A stretch of 64,000 bases of DNA from Taiwanofungus camphoratus (Eukaryota > Basidiomycota > Agaricomycetes > Polyporales > Taiwanofungaceae), in contig CP021228.1 of the NCBI GenBank assembly GCA_003999685.1, positions 682,001 through 746,000 of the forward strand, written 5' to 3'. Shown here one piece after another: positions 45,540 to 56,720 of this stretch. The notes below the pieces were generated by a model. That model worked only from the letters and a program-made list of their open reading frames with translations. It ran no database searches and had not been told where the DNA came from. How positions within the stretch are numbered: the first letter of the stretch is position 1; every line of letters starts with the position of its first letter. Position numbers and translations under genes: made by a program.

Positions 45540-47304
45540 TGATACGACCTAGGGGACCCTGGTACCTAGGGAGTGCTCCGCAACGTGGCTGGGGGTAGTG
45601 TGATAACTGTGAGGGTGTGAGGGTAGGAGCTACAACCTGTATGATACCGGGAAACCTGTATGTCTTGTTTTTGTAAGTAGGGGAGTAAGGGGTCAAGGGT
45701 CCTGCACAACAGGATCTTGTTCCTAAGTGCTATACTATCCCTAAGGCCTTGCGAGGCCCTCCGAAGTATGCGAAGTTCTTCGAGATTCTGCGAAGCCCTT
45801 CGAAGTTTTAGCTAAATCACGCGAGCTGACTTCGTAGGCTGTATAGAGTTAGGGAGCAATAAGCCAATGGACTATAATTTCTACTAAGCGGCAGAGGGTA
45901 CGAGACTGCTGCGAAGTCCTTTTAGCTAGAGTTAGCTAAAGGGTATAAGGCTTAGAGGTTTGTTAGAGCGAGGTGGGCGAGGTTTGGCTGGCGTAGGAGA
46001 CTTGTAGGAGAGGTCAGATGGTTCGGAGAGCTAATACTTGGAATAGGAATGAGGGAACGAGGTTGCTGGAAGCTCTGAAGTGTCTGATGACGTCGAGGTG
46101 TGGGTCGGAGAGTTCGAGGGCGTAGAGAGATGTACTATAGCCTGTAATGAAGGCTATAGGGGAGTCGTAGGGTTATTCGTAGGACGTAGGGATGACGCAA
46201 CGTGAGCCTAAGGGTATAACTAAGGCGGAGGCCCACCGGATAGGTGCTATAAGAGGTGCTGAAGGGCACGAAGTCACGGCGACTTCGTAGATCGTAGTGC
46301 GTAGTTCGGGAAGCGTAGACGTAGTTCGTAGATATATCGCGAGCGTAGACGTAGTTCAAAGGTACTGAAACGGAGCTGGGGTGGAGACTTAGGGACCTTG
46401 GGACCGTTCCTAAGGTTGTACTCGCGGCGCTTTCCTGAGATCGGAGCTACAGGGGAACTGGTATTCCAAAGAGAGAAGCGTACACTGAGGGGTCTCTCTC
46501 GTACATAGTAAACTACCTCTGACTAAATAGGGGAACGTGAGGTGAACTAATCTTGCGCGAAGCGATCCTTACGAGTCCGAAATGTGTACTAAAACGCATG
46601 GACTCCGAAGTGAACACGAGGGGGATAGGAACTAATTAGGAACTGAAACAGGGGAACTACGTACGGTAGAAAGGTGACCAAGTTTATTCACGAGGGCGGG
46701 ATGACTATCCGAGAGCAGCCATGCGCCGTGATCACCTATCTTAGTGGGCTAAGAGCGCACGAAGTCCTTAGCAGTGGGACTTGGCCTAATCGGGGCAGGA
46801 GGTGTCCTAAATGGGTGGAGGGTCATATGGGTACGTCCTAGGATGACCTTATGGCATAGGATCGAGACCCATGGGGGTGCACAAGGCTTCCTAAGTCCAA
46901 CTTCCGGAACTTCGGACCGTTTCGGAGCCTATCGGAGGTAGCTGCAATCACAAGAGCTAGGAGAGACTTAGCTAAGACTTCTTAGCTAAGCCCGGGATGA
47001 GTGACGTAGTAGATAGGACCTAGATCCAATGGAACAGTATGGGAGGGCCGGCAGTGTCCGCTAGTGGACTTAGCAGGAGTTAGGGACTTCGCGTCTAGCA
47101 TTCGAAATCTCGTAGCACCTCGTGTGACTTCGCAAGACTTCGTAGGGTGTTAGGAGGGTTTAGGAAGGAGAGGGGGCGTCAGGAATATTATAGGAACCTA
47201 TCCCTCCTGTCGTAGGCTGTAGGAGAGTCTTAGAGTGGTCGGTTGGGGGATTAGAAAGCTCCTAAAATCGCGATTCGGGGGCCAGGAGGCTACGGGACTC
47301 ATCA
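45540..47304 (-). repeat. 5' LTR of the Gypsy element
   Basis: Same 1765-bp unit as at 34914-36678. In coding orientation it is followed within five bases by the primer-binding site. Confidence 0.95.
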
Positions 47305-48189
47305 ACGGTATTCACCGCCAGGGAAATGATTGGTAAGCACGCGACATACGCGTGCCACCTCCTTGTTGGACTTGCCAGCTGCCTTCAAAACCCACGTGCC
47401 CTTGGCCGTAGTCCCGTGCAGCGGTAAGGCGTCCTCGGTTACTTTCCATAACCGACGGCCGCGATAACTGGGGTTATCGACTTGTGTCCCCCATCGCTTT
47501 TTGACCCTTGCCTTTACGCAAGCAAGGGCCATCGATTGTGAGATGAATTCCGGTTGGGGATCATCCAATGCTTTCTTCGCGAGTTCATCAACTAACTCGT
47601 TCTGGAAGATGCCTTTATGGGATGGAACCCATAAAAGGACGATGCGTCGGCGTTCATCTGCATCGAGGAACGCTCGGACGTGTTGAGAGGCCATGACCGC
47701 CGCCATTTGCGACGGCCCGACTTCCGGCTTAAAGATTCGGTCAAGTGCCGATTGGTTATCGGAGCAAACCGTGAGGGTGGTGATGTGGGCAGGGACGTCA
47801 CGGACCGCTTCTCGCAGCCCGCGCGCCAATGCCAGCATCTCCGCATCGAAGCTCTGGACCTTACCGGCCCCAAATCTTCCATGGGCAACGTGATCTTCCC
47901 CGTCGATGACGAGCCACGTGCTACCAGATCTTACTGTGGGTGCATTCTTATACGACCCATCAGTGAATAACATTCGCCCTTCTGGCTGGGCCAACTGGCG
48001 CCGGAATTCCGGCCACCAGGTGTACTCCAACCAGTCGGCAAATTCAGGAGAGCTTTTGTTTGGACCTTTTCCGTCCAGAAACATCCGCTCGAAACGATCT
48101 TTGTACCGATCCACAACCCGATCACCGGGCTGCACCTCCGGGTGGAGTGGTGCAAAGTCTTCTGATGACTGCCTCCCCGAGATCTTATT

Positions 48190-48858
48190 GACAACTGACA
48201 TACTGAACAGCGATGAAGGGCACCAAAGGTGGCGAGAGAACGAAGCAACGGTTGAGCGACAAGCAATCTCACTGGCATTCATACTTCACCGTCGGCTAGC
48301 AAACAGCTTGAGTCGTGAGTTTCAAGAGGGGAGAATTGTCGTGGATCGGCGAGTCATCGAGCACAGTACACTATCGCGTGTAATTCTATGTTGAACCACA
48401 CGTCCTAAGATGCTGACCTTGAAAACCCAACGTATATGGGGATTCAAACTCGTGCATCCATGAGGTACATACGATTTTGGCGAGTGACGAGGCCGACCGG
48501 ACAGATCCAATGCAGAAACTGACCGTCTCGCACCAAGTCAGTAATATTCTCTGAATGTTCTGACATAAGGACATAGTCGAAAGTTGGAAGATAAGCAAGG
48601 ACGGTTACAATGGCACAAGGTCGATTGCTTACAGACTAGCGTGCGCGGCATACTTTGCGGCTGATAACCGTGGTGATTCACGTGACACATATGACATCAA
48701 ACGTTTGGTAACGCTGGGATAGGCGTGGAGGGAGCTGAGGAAATCCGACGCTCGCCGAAGGTTCTTAACGTCGCCCTCGCCGTTCACAACACTCCCCAAC
48801 CATTTAACTTCTCACTACCACCTCTATTCACATATAAAAACCACCGTTAACTCTCGCC
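48190..48858 (+). promoter_or_regulatory. Upstream region of SOD2
   Basis: Host DNA after the LINE target duplication. No gene found. An A/T-rich CATATAAAAA (48831-48840) sits about 20 bases before the SOD2 start codon, preceded by a C/T-rich stretch, typical of a compact fungal promoter. Confidence 0.45.
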
Positions 48859-49780
48859 ATGTCCATGCTCAGTACTGCTCGCACCGCTGCTCGCACAGCG
48901 CGCGCGTCGCGCGCTCTCCCCTTTGCCTCGTTCTCGCTCGCCGCGAGGGCCAAGTCGCTGCACACGCTCCCTGAGCTTGACTACGCGTACGATGCACTCG
49001 AGCCGCACATCTCTGGCCAGATCATGAAGCTGCACCATACAAAGCACCACCAGACGTACGTCACCGGCCTCAACGCGGCGGAGGAGAGCTACGCCAAGGC
49101 GCCCTCGCCCAAGGAGCGGATTCTCCTTCAGCCCGCGCTCAAATTCAATGGCGGAGGTAGATCGTGGCCGTATCTGCTGCCCATATATCCTGTACTGACG
49201 TGGGAAAAGGTCACATCAATCACTCGCTCTTCTGGAAGAACCTTGCGCCCCAGTCGCAGGGTGGCGGCCAGCTCGCTGCGGGTCCCTTCAAAGATGCAGT
49301 AGATGCTGACTTTGGCGGTGTCGATGGCTTGAAGAAGAAATTGAACGCGGCGACAGCTGCCATCCAGGGCTCCGGTTGGGGCTGGCTCGGATATAATCCG
49401 ACCACTAAAAAGCTTGAAGTTGTCACAACCGCAAACCAGGATCCTCTCCTCTGTACGCCGTGTTTCACGGTCTTTCTCGACGTCAACTGATGGGTATTCT
49501 CGTTTGTAGCTCACATTCCCATAATTGGCATCGACATCTGGGAGCACGTATGTGTATATTCAGCTGGCGCCGTCCTTGACCACTGATCTTGACCAACGTG
49601 ATTTTATATAGTCATACTATCTTCAATACCAGAATGTGAAAGCCGACGTAAGTCATATCCTTGCCACCTTCCCCTGAGTACTGACATGGACGCGACTTGT
49701 TACAGTACCTCCAAGCCATCTGGAGCGTCATCAATTTCAAGGAGGCTGAGCGCCGCTACGTCGAAGCTGCACAGAAATAA
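48859..49780 (+). CDS. SOD2: Mitochondrial manganese superoxide dismutase
   Basis: Converts superoxide to oxygen and hydrogen peroxide in the mitochondrial matrix. Exons 48859-49156, 49210-49452, 49510-49547, 49612-49647, 49706-49780 close in phase to 229 residues. The first 33 residues are rich in Ala, Arg and Ser without acidic residues ([20 protein letters not shown]), a clear mitochondrial presequence; the mature part starts near [11 protein letters not shown]. Metal ligands are visible: His in [11 protein letters not shown], His in INHSLFW, and Asp and His in [17 protein letters not shown] is the family signature. The position after IWEH is Ser (EHSYYLQY) where many homologues have Ala; this should be harmless. 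It stands alone, well separated from the transposon island upstream. Confidence 0.96.
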
Positions 49781-50571
49781 AGTGACGATATAACCTAGAG
49801 AGTTCGAACATGCTATTGAGATGACGTGTCAAAGTGGCGACGGAAGAATGGCAGAAGCATGGGAGGACCCATTCGTCGTCGCACTACTGAACTGCATTTG
49901 TAATATATAACGTTCCAACGACACGCAATTCGTCTCAATTTGAGGATATCAGTACTTGTCCCGGCAATTACTAACGCGCATTGGATCTGACGCAGTGTTC
50001 CGCCGGGTTATTTTGGAAATGGTGAGATAGGACTCATCGAATTTGTAGTTGGGCAAGATCCATATCTTACCGGCCGATTATTGGCCTCTCGAGACTTAGT
50101 CTTGGCTACCTGAAAACTCCTATGTTGCCTGCACTGCTAAGTTGCTATACGTCCGAGGAATCGAGCAGAGTCCAACTACTAGCCAGCCAGATGTCAGCTG
50201 ACAGTCCCGGGGGCTGCAAGATTGTTGTGTGCTCAGCCTATTAAACAAAGACTTTTCACGTACCGTGTGCTAGATTGTAGGTAGACCAATGTTCTATGTT
50301 AGCAACCGGTGCTTTGTTTTGTCTCATAGTGTGAATATACTCATGCCCAAGCAGATCTTAAAAGTCAACCAACCATTAGATTGTATTCTGCCTATTATAA
50401 GGGATACACTCGATGAGTGGCTGTAACAGACAGGGGGCATAACATGAAAGCAGCAATATAGCAAACACTGAGGAGAGAATAGGTGCTACTAGAAGGCAAG
50501 CAGAATTAACGGTGTAAAGACAAGCGGTCCACATGAGCAATGGTGCAAAATGAGATGGGGATAGGGATTAT
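49781..50571. other. Intergenic downstream of SOD2
   Basis: No coding frame of quality; nothing notable. Confidence 0.5.
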
Positions 50572-51439
50572 TCAGATATGACTAGATAAGAACAAGTCGA
50601 GTGCCGTTGGGACTGTGGAGCTGATAGGGTAGCCTCCGCTGTGCTCACCGGCATGATCAGGACTCATGGAATCCTTTGAACCGGGAGGAATGCTGGCGCC
50701 GCCGTCCTTGTCAATAAGCGATTGAACATATCTATGGTGCAATGTTAGCTCCAGCAATAAAGGAAGAGTATGTACCACCTACTCATTGAAACCGAGAATT
50801 GCCGAGGTACTGCACCTTAAGGTCTTTGATTTCACACTCAAATCCCAGTCAGCAACAATCAGTTCTTACATGCCTTGTCATTTGATTTTGCTTCAGTGGC
50901 CACCATGTTCCTGCTGCAAGACCATGTGTTCCAGCTGTGAGCAAAAGAGCGACTGGCAGGTAAATGGCTGGATGAGAGATTAGAGACTGGACTACATATG
51001 GAATTTGTAGCTCTCATGCCGGATGAATAGCCAGGAGGCTCATCAGTTGGGCTGAACATTTGCCATCGATGGTCGACGGTGGGGAGACAGCTGGCGAACA
51101 CATCGAGTCATGTGGCTTTTGGACTCGGCAAACTTTCGATCACCAGCTGCAGCTGTCAGGTATACCAAAGCCAGGAGCATTGGCCATCATGAACAGAGGC
51201 GAGAATAACAGTTGTTCATGAGACGGCTGAGACATCAACGATCCTAGCGACAACGACTGCGGGTCAGTGAACGGAGCTGCTGGGAGGGAACTGCCAAGTG
51301 TAGCGGATATGTTATTGTCAAGAAATGGGTTACTTTCAAATGAACACGATGGCACAATCCCTCGGGATGATTCTCTTGCGAGCATAGAATCGGCGATGTG
51401 CGCTTGATGCGACGCCTCGGAATACCTTTCAATAGAGCA
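50572..51439 (-). CDS. Poorly resolved minus-strand gene (exact model uncertain)
   Basis: The best-supported pieces are a last exon, complement 50572-50731, reading from YVQSLIDKDGGASIPPGSKD to a stop after LDLFLSSHI, and the end of the preceding exon at 50783 (ILGFNE), joined across a 51-bp intron with proper GT-AG ends and matching phase. Further upstream a protein-like minus-strand stretch (about 51140-51439, with IADSMLARESSRGIVPSCSF and LSLGSLMSQPSHEQLLF) could belong to the same gene. The exons between were not resolved and no family is recognised. It could be a regulator with disordered tails, or a decaying gene. Confidence 0.35.
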
Positions 51440-52281
51440 TATATGCTTCCCGGTTTAACAGCTTTGTCTGAGCTGGTGGAGTATCTGGGTGGCGGAGGCA
51501 AGTATAGTGCCCTGAACGAGGCTCAAATAGAAAGTCTGATGAAGTGTTAGGGACAATCATAGAAGTTGAGGCCTTGAGGGGATGAGCACCTTCCGGATTT
51601 TGAAGACAAGACATCACAGTGCACTTCATCGATGGCGAGGATCAGTCTGTTCATGGTTGGTCCACGAGTGGAGCACACAATCAGATGGTAAGCAGTCAGA
51701 GAATTCAGGAGCACACTCATCGACTAAACTAACACTGCAACTCATGATTACAATTCACTGGTGAAGCCAGGTGATAGTACACCATTCAGTTGTATGTAGG
51801 CAGACAAGAGTCTTTGTTTGACTAGCTGACAATGCACCAGCCCATGCGTAGCTCTGCCGTCACAACATAGGCAAACATCAGGCCCCGAAACTCGCAGTCA
51901 GACTACACTTCTTTTCTCGGACGTGTACAGCGTGCACTGTGCACGATTGGTTGGCTTGCTACGATGAGCTGGACTCAGCACTGGTATGTGTCGACCTCGA
52001 ACGCCCTGGAACGCGACCCGAATGGCCAGCGTGATCAGACTTCGAGCTCAAAGAGGGAGTAGCTTGCGCCGAACACAGTTTCGTGGGACCTCGCCCCGGA
52101 TCTGCATCGTCCAATCCTGTATCACGTATCAAACTATTGGTGCGTGTGAGTGCTTGTTGCCGCTCACTTACTAGTCTTCTGAACTAGAGCGCTTGCATGT
52201 GAGAGCAGTGTGTACAGGGCAGTATATATAGAATGGAGATGGGAGATAGAGTTACCTTGGGCATCTGGTCAAATCTTGGAA
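51440..52281. other. Region between the unresolved gene and ICMT
   Basis: Several short minus-strand frames (for example 51429-51629) might be 5' exons of the preceding gene. Nothing could be confirmed. Confidence 0.35.
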
Positions 52282-53049
52282 ATGCTTACAGTTACGCCTA
52301 CCTTCTTGAAGGTCCCCCTTATCCTCACCGGCACGATTGCAAACCATGTCGCTTCTACCTCCCCGCATCCTCCTCCCAAGAAAGAAGATAGGCTGAGGTT
52401 TGGCAGAGAGGACTATATTACGCGAATCAGCCACTGGATGCCAGCCATGTCCAAGGTGTGTCAAACTTAAGAGAAGTTAAGTGTTGCGTACCTTCATGAA
52501 GCTGCGAAGATTGTAGTTTGGGCGATCGCCATGAGCGAGATCGGGGCCATTGCTGCGAGCCATTACCCATCCGCCTCGTCGCAAAGTTTCCTGTCTCACA
52601 TGATTGCTGGTCCCGTTACTTCCGCGTCCAGCGTCCGAATCTCCCGGATGTTCCTCGTAGGATGGCTGTTGCAGAGCTCAGGTGGTCTGTTCCGCTACCT
52701 GGGCCGCTTTTTCACGTTCCAGCTCGCAGTGCAAGACGAGCACAAGCTCGTCACAGGCGGGCCGTACTCAATCGTGCGCCACCCAGGCTACACAGGCTTA
52801 CTGATGGTGGTCGTCGGTATGCTGACATGTCAGTTTGGGCGGGGCTCCTGGCTGGCCGAGTGTGGAATCATAGACACTCCCGTTGGCAAATCGTGTGCAT
52901 GTGTGTGGGTGCTGAACGTTTGTACCATTCTGCTTTCAACGCTGCGCCGAGTCTCGAGGGAGGATGAAGTCCTGAGAAAGGAGTTTGGGGACCAGTGGGT
53001 CGAGTGGTTAAAGAAGACACCGTACAGGTTGATACTGGGAATATACTAG
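52282..53049 (+). CDS. Protein-S-isoprenylcysteine O-methyltransferase (Ste14/ICMT family)
   Basis: An endoplasmic-reticulum membrane enzyme that methylates the C-terminal prenylcysteine of CaaX proteins such as Ras, Rho and, in basidiomycetes, pheromone peptides, using S-adenosylmethionine. Exons 52282-52455 and 52510-53049 close in phase to 237 residues. Hydrophobic segments occur at the N-terminus, near residues 70-110, and around the long VVVGMLTCQFG and CACVWVLNVCTILLS stretches. The signature GPYSIVRHPGYTG (about 145-157) binds the cofactor, and the C-terminus has the expected SREDEVLRKEFGDQWVEWLK with a conserved Glu. Its length is normal for the family. The start was chosen as the first ATG giving an in-phase first exon; the upstream leader was not defined. 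Confidence 0.88.
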
Positions 53050-54497
53050 TTGTCTTTCTCTTGTGTTCTGGTAGGGGCGTTTGTTTTGATCATAATGTAG
53101 ATGACGAGCGATGAGCAAGCCGAAAGTTGCGAATATCTTTCATTTCATCTTGTCCTTAGTGTTCCGTCTTGCCATCGCAGTTGAACGAGAGTTACGAGAC
53201 GAATCTCAGGGTAGCTACATATACTGGCACTGAAAGACGAGAGTAATATATAGCCGGGAACGGTTCAGGTGACGATAGTACGTGCCTGTAGTCTCCTTGA
53301 TAAATACTTCGAATGACTGCTGGTCGTAAGTAATTTCAGAAGAACCTGAAGCCTTCACTTGAAGAACCTAAAGCTATGCTTTTATAGTCAGGCGATCGAG
53401 TAGGCATCGACCGGATGCCAGTTGCCCTGGAAAGGAAGGAAAGTGCACCGACTGCTTTCAAGTTCAGACTTCACCTGTGACTCGGACTGCAAGGCTAGCA
53501 GCATTGTGCTAGTACTACGACACCTTTTTCCCTTGGAGCGCTTTGATAGTTTACTCGAAGAACCCATGCGTAGATAACTCGCGAATCTCTTCAACCCGAA
53601 AGGCTGTTTTGCACGGGCTCCGGGCTCCGATGTTTCACAGGATACAGCTTATCAATTCTCAAGCAAATTAAATGTAGAACCTGGACTTCTCTATGCAGTG
53701 CACGGAGCTTGCAGCTGAGTCTCTACCGTTGAACTTCTCATGAAGCAGAAAGGAGCACCATTCTCACTCATGCTATTCTTGACTGTTTCCCTCGGATTCA
53801 TATTATAGCTTTGATGGCTCACATCTGGTGCAGCGGCTAAAGTTTTGTATATCCTGTTTATGCTTGCGACTTGAAAAAAGGCGTGAGGTCTCGGATCCTA
53901 ATTCCCTGAATAGCACAATCTTCTGTGGTACAATGAGTACAAACCCTGTGTCGGCGGTATCAATCCAAGATTCGATGGCCACATGGTTACAGTGGCTACT
54001 ACCCGCATGGTTTCTTTTCGTGCTGTTTTCAAGTCTATTGTGTCATGGAAGGGTCTCACGGGCTGTGCGGATATCAGACAGCTCTCATGCTCGGTGGATG
54101 TGTTCGCCATTTCACTTCACGGTCCCAGATCCAAGTTGTGAGCAATGTACACGCCCTACTGACATTGGTGATAGCATGGATGCTCGATGGCCTACTGTCG
54201 ATCCTCACTGGCGAATTAGGAAGGCGGCATTCAATGACAAGGTTCTTCTGTACGGCATACATGTTGGGCATGAACCTTGCACACAGTTTAGCAGTACGTG
54301 AGATGGCATTTTTCTCATGTGTCGGGAATCCCTCGGTGTGATTAGCTTATCTTGCAGGCATCATTTTCAGCGCACATATTGCAGTCTCTCGCCTGGTCCA
54401 GTCCCACGAAGGTGTCCTGGCATTCAAATTTCACGTTGGCGGGCCGCCTTGTGTTTGACGCCTTGGCTCACTCCCCTGAACTGCTACTTGTCCCCCC
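53050..54497. other. Intergenic with a possible gene remnant
   Basis: From about 53931 to 54480 hydrophobic frames occur (ATWLQWLLPAWFLFVLFSSL; VSNVHALLTLVIAWMLDG) but they do not join by plausible introns. This may be a decayed relative of a membrane protein or 5' sequence of the next gene. The 53050-53930 stretch shows nothing. Confidence 0.3.
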
Positions 54498-55921
54498 ATG
54501 GCTGCGATACCCTTAATTTCTGCTAACCTTGCCACGATATGTGTGCAGAGCTTTTTTTACGGCATATTCTTTGTTCTATTCATCGTATCCATGTATCTCC
54601 GGGTGTATCGTCAGCATCAGCTTTCCGAACAGTCAGTACCTGCAAACAACCCACCATTGCTTTACATAGCACCGATGTTCATCGCAGCCATATGCCTATT
54701 TATGACTATCACTGCCGTGAGCACCGCCTTTTCGACCTTGGTAGCAGTACTAGGATGAACGATACCGTTGCGAGCAGCATTGGATTCTCGGTGTCTATCG
54801 CCTGTTTCAAGCCTTCGTCAACTTCCAAGGAGGCACGCACCCATTGACCTTCTACAGTGATATGTCAAATCCGACAGAAGTGGTGCAAACCGGTCTGCTT
54901 ATGGTGACCTTAGTCATTGACGACGCGATGATTGTAAGTGCCCATGCCACCTATATTAGCTATCCTGATGCTTTGAAATACAGATTTACCGCCTCTGGAT
55001 TATATGGTGTTATAACAAGCTCGTTGTAGTGTTTCCCTTGTGCACCCTCGTAGGCTTGGCCGGTGAGTGCCCGGGAAAAACTGGTTGTGATGAGACGAAC
55101 GTGACCTGATATTTATTGTAATGTAAGTGTGCGGTGGAGGCGTCACATACCAACAATCAAGACTGCATCCTGGAGAGGACATCTTCATGTCCGCGGCTGG
55201 CCGCTGGATCACAAGTAATTGTATCTTCACGCTCTGGTCTGTACTAGTGTTACTAGAAATGAGTGTTCACTTAAAAGGCTCTATTTATATAGTACTAATC
55301 TATATAGTACAAGTAAGATTAGCGCTTCCTGTTTTGCCGTGATCGCTTTAGTGACGTGACATTCCAGGTATGATCGTGTGGCGGGTTTGGTGTGCGAATG
55401 CGGCCATCAGGAAATACGGCGGAGGAAATCTCATGGTTCGTTGAAGTTATGCAACTGACTCCATTGGCTCTCTGATGAAATGTTGACTGTTTGACAGGGA
55501 ATACTAGCGATACTCGTGGAAAGTGCGGCCCTTTATACGTACGCTAAGAGGAACAATCTTCTGAAACCGAAGTAGTCTGACTTCTCTGCCTAGCGCCTGG
55601 ACGGTGTTCTTCTTCGTGTCCTACGAATCACACTCCAATCTTCAGCTCATTTCTAGCGAGACATATTCTGCGGTTGCTGGCATCGCATTCATGTTGATCA
55701 ATGTCCGTGTAGGCATGGGCTGGGCGCTGAAGGCTCACGAACAGCCCATACACGTTGCCTCCGGCGTAATGGGCTCGCAACATCATGGCGAACCATCATT
55801 TGCGATGAGGCCTCTGGCGGTAAACATAACACGTGTAGTGCAGAGAGAGGATGACTTCGATGCTTTCAAAAAATCCTCGGATAGTGGCAGTCCTGGTTTA
55901 GCATCAGCCCCGGAGACATAA
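54498..55921 (+). CDS. Multi-pass membrane protein of an Agaricomycete-type family, function unknown
   Basis: Exons 54498-54716, 54778-54933, 54984-55062, 55128-55262, 55368-55435, 55498-55538 and 55594-55921 close in phase to 341 residues. About seven hydrophobic segments are spread along the protein: SANLATICVQSFFYGIFFV, YIAPMFIAAICLFMTITA, the LLMVTLVIDDAMIIYRLWII region, LVVVFPLCTLVGLA, a segment at NCIFTLWSVLVLL, ILAILVESAALYTAWTVFF, and AVAGIAFMLINVRVG. The order AxxIYRLWIIW followed by AAGRWITSN is typical of orphan seven-helix proteins abundant in mushroom-forming fungi. The C-terminal tail is hydrophilic. The donor ending exon 4 (55262, gtgttc) is weak, so that junction is the least certain. 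No G-protein-coupled receptor or transporter signature is recognised. Confidence 0.7.
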
Positions 55922-56294
55922 CTTGCACCTTGTCTATTACATGATACCACCACAGAAATTTACATATTCTCATTTGCATTAACATCATTTTGTAACATTC
56001 TTTTCTATCTCTGTATCCTTCACTTATTCCATTGTTGTTGCATAACCAAGACACACTTCCTCTATGGGGGAGTTTTCTTCTGTGAGATCCAGAATGCTTG
56101 TAGTAGAAAAAGACCCAAAATTCAGAGGATGCACCTATATTACCAATCATAAAGGAAGTAAATTCCGGTGTCTGTGCCTATGATTGGTGCTGTTGGCTTT
56201 CTCGAGAATACGTAGATGCATCAATGTTCATATCTTGATTGGTCATGAGGCGGAGATTGATCATGAATCGAGAGACCAATATAAAGGATATTTT
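55922..56294. other. Intergenic
   Basis: AT-rich, no gene seen. Confidence 0.5.
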
Positions 56295-56629
56295 ATAAAA
56301 GGCTGATCCCGTATATGAAGACAAGGTACCGATCGAGGTTAAAGAGTACCGAAGCCCCCGTCTTTTTTTGGCACCAGATTAACTGAACTTCTCAAAGTAA
56401 GAGAGCCACGTGCTCATAGAAAATCAATGCTGCATCACACAGGCCTAAGACCAGTGTTACTTGCGGCGTAAAATGACAGACGTGACTCACTGCAGACTCC
56501 TACCACGCAGTAATTGTTCACGAGCCTCTCATCGGGTGCCCTTAATTTACCAGTGACCGTGAGTCCGATTAGAACTCGCATGATCTGTGCGAGAGTCTCT
56601 GCAGCGATCGCGCTCGCGTTGGACGACAT
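56295..56629 (-). pseudogene. DUF6533-type membrane protein relic
   Basis: A minus-strand frame starts at the ATG at 56629 (MSSNASAIAAETLAQIMRVL) and is joined by a well-formed 46-nt intron (56445-56490, gtgagtcacg to cttag) to a second exon from 56444. The product contains VNNYCVVGVCSLCDAALIFY, typical of the DUF6533 start. An in-frame TGA then follows at about 56392-56394, after which the family sequence continues in the same frame as EVQLIWCQKKTGASVLF and LDRYLVFIYG before ending. The family region is therefore present but cut by a premature stop, and the rest of a normal seven-helix protein is missing. A TATA box remains upstream. Relic status is my inference; a sequencing error at the stop would not restore the missing C-terminal part. 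Confidence 0.65.
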
Positions 56630-56712
56630 TTGAATTGATGCGTGGCTGTGTTCGTCGATGGCTCGAGAGCTCTAGGGTTGGGGAAGACGGTGTGTGCAAA
56701 TTGGCTCTGGAG

Positions 56713-56720
56713 CTTTTATA
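56713..56720 (-). promoter_or_regulatory. TATA box of the DUF6533 relic
   Basis: TATAAAAG on the minus strand lies about 85 bases ahead of the ATG at 56629, followed by C-rich leader sequence, a convincing core promoter arrangement. Confidence 0.6.

Larger units (their letters stand above)
34914..47304 (-). mobile_element. Ty3/Gypsy LTR retrotransposon, looks whole and young
   Basis: A 12.4-kb element with two 1765-bp LTRs (34914-36678 and 45540-47304) that look identical by eye, beginning TG and ending CA. The 4-bp duplication ACGG flanks it (34910-34913 and 47305-47308). Coding orientation is minus: gag-protease (42566-45499), RT-RNase H (40437-42611) and integrase (38757-40373) follow in Ty3/Gypsy order. 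A primer-binding site begins five bases inside the 5' LTR and a purine tract abuts the 3' LTR. The frames are long and the LTRs show no divergence I can see, so insertion is recent. It sits inside LINE copy 2. Confidence 0.95.
34080..48187 (-). mobile_element. 5'-truncated LINE copy 2, split by a Ty3/Gypsy insertion
   Basis: On the minus strand the LINE begins at about 48174 and ends with a T run (on the plus strand) at about 34093-34111. The repeat CCCCGAGATCTTA flanks it at 34080-34092 and 48175-48187. Positions 34914-47304 are a later LTR-retrotransposon insertion, so the LINE itself is only about 1.7 kb. Its right part (47305-48174) encodes RNase H: FTDGS, SFDAEMLALARG, CSDNQSALDRI and ELVDELAKKAL carry the expected acidic residues. 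Its left part encodes the Cys-containing C-terminus CLCGAEETREHVLFDCPFW and the tail shared with copy 1. The reading frame is open on both sides of the LTR element. Confidence 0.92.

Noticed and set aside
54498-55921. Fungal pheromone receptor (Ste3-type) for the seven-helix protein
   Set aside because: No Ste3 signature is seen and the AxxIYRLWIIW and AAGRWITSN blocks point to the agaric orphan family instead.
56435-56629. Short minus-strand peptide containing ER and YCVV, resembling a basidiomycete pheromone precursor with a CaaX end
   Set aside because: The Cys motif is not at the C-terminus and the next exon restores a DUF6533 sequence; no pheromone receptor gene is nearby.
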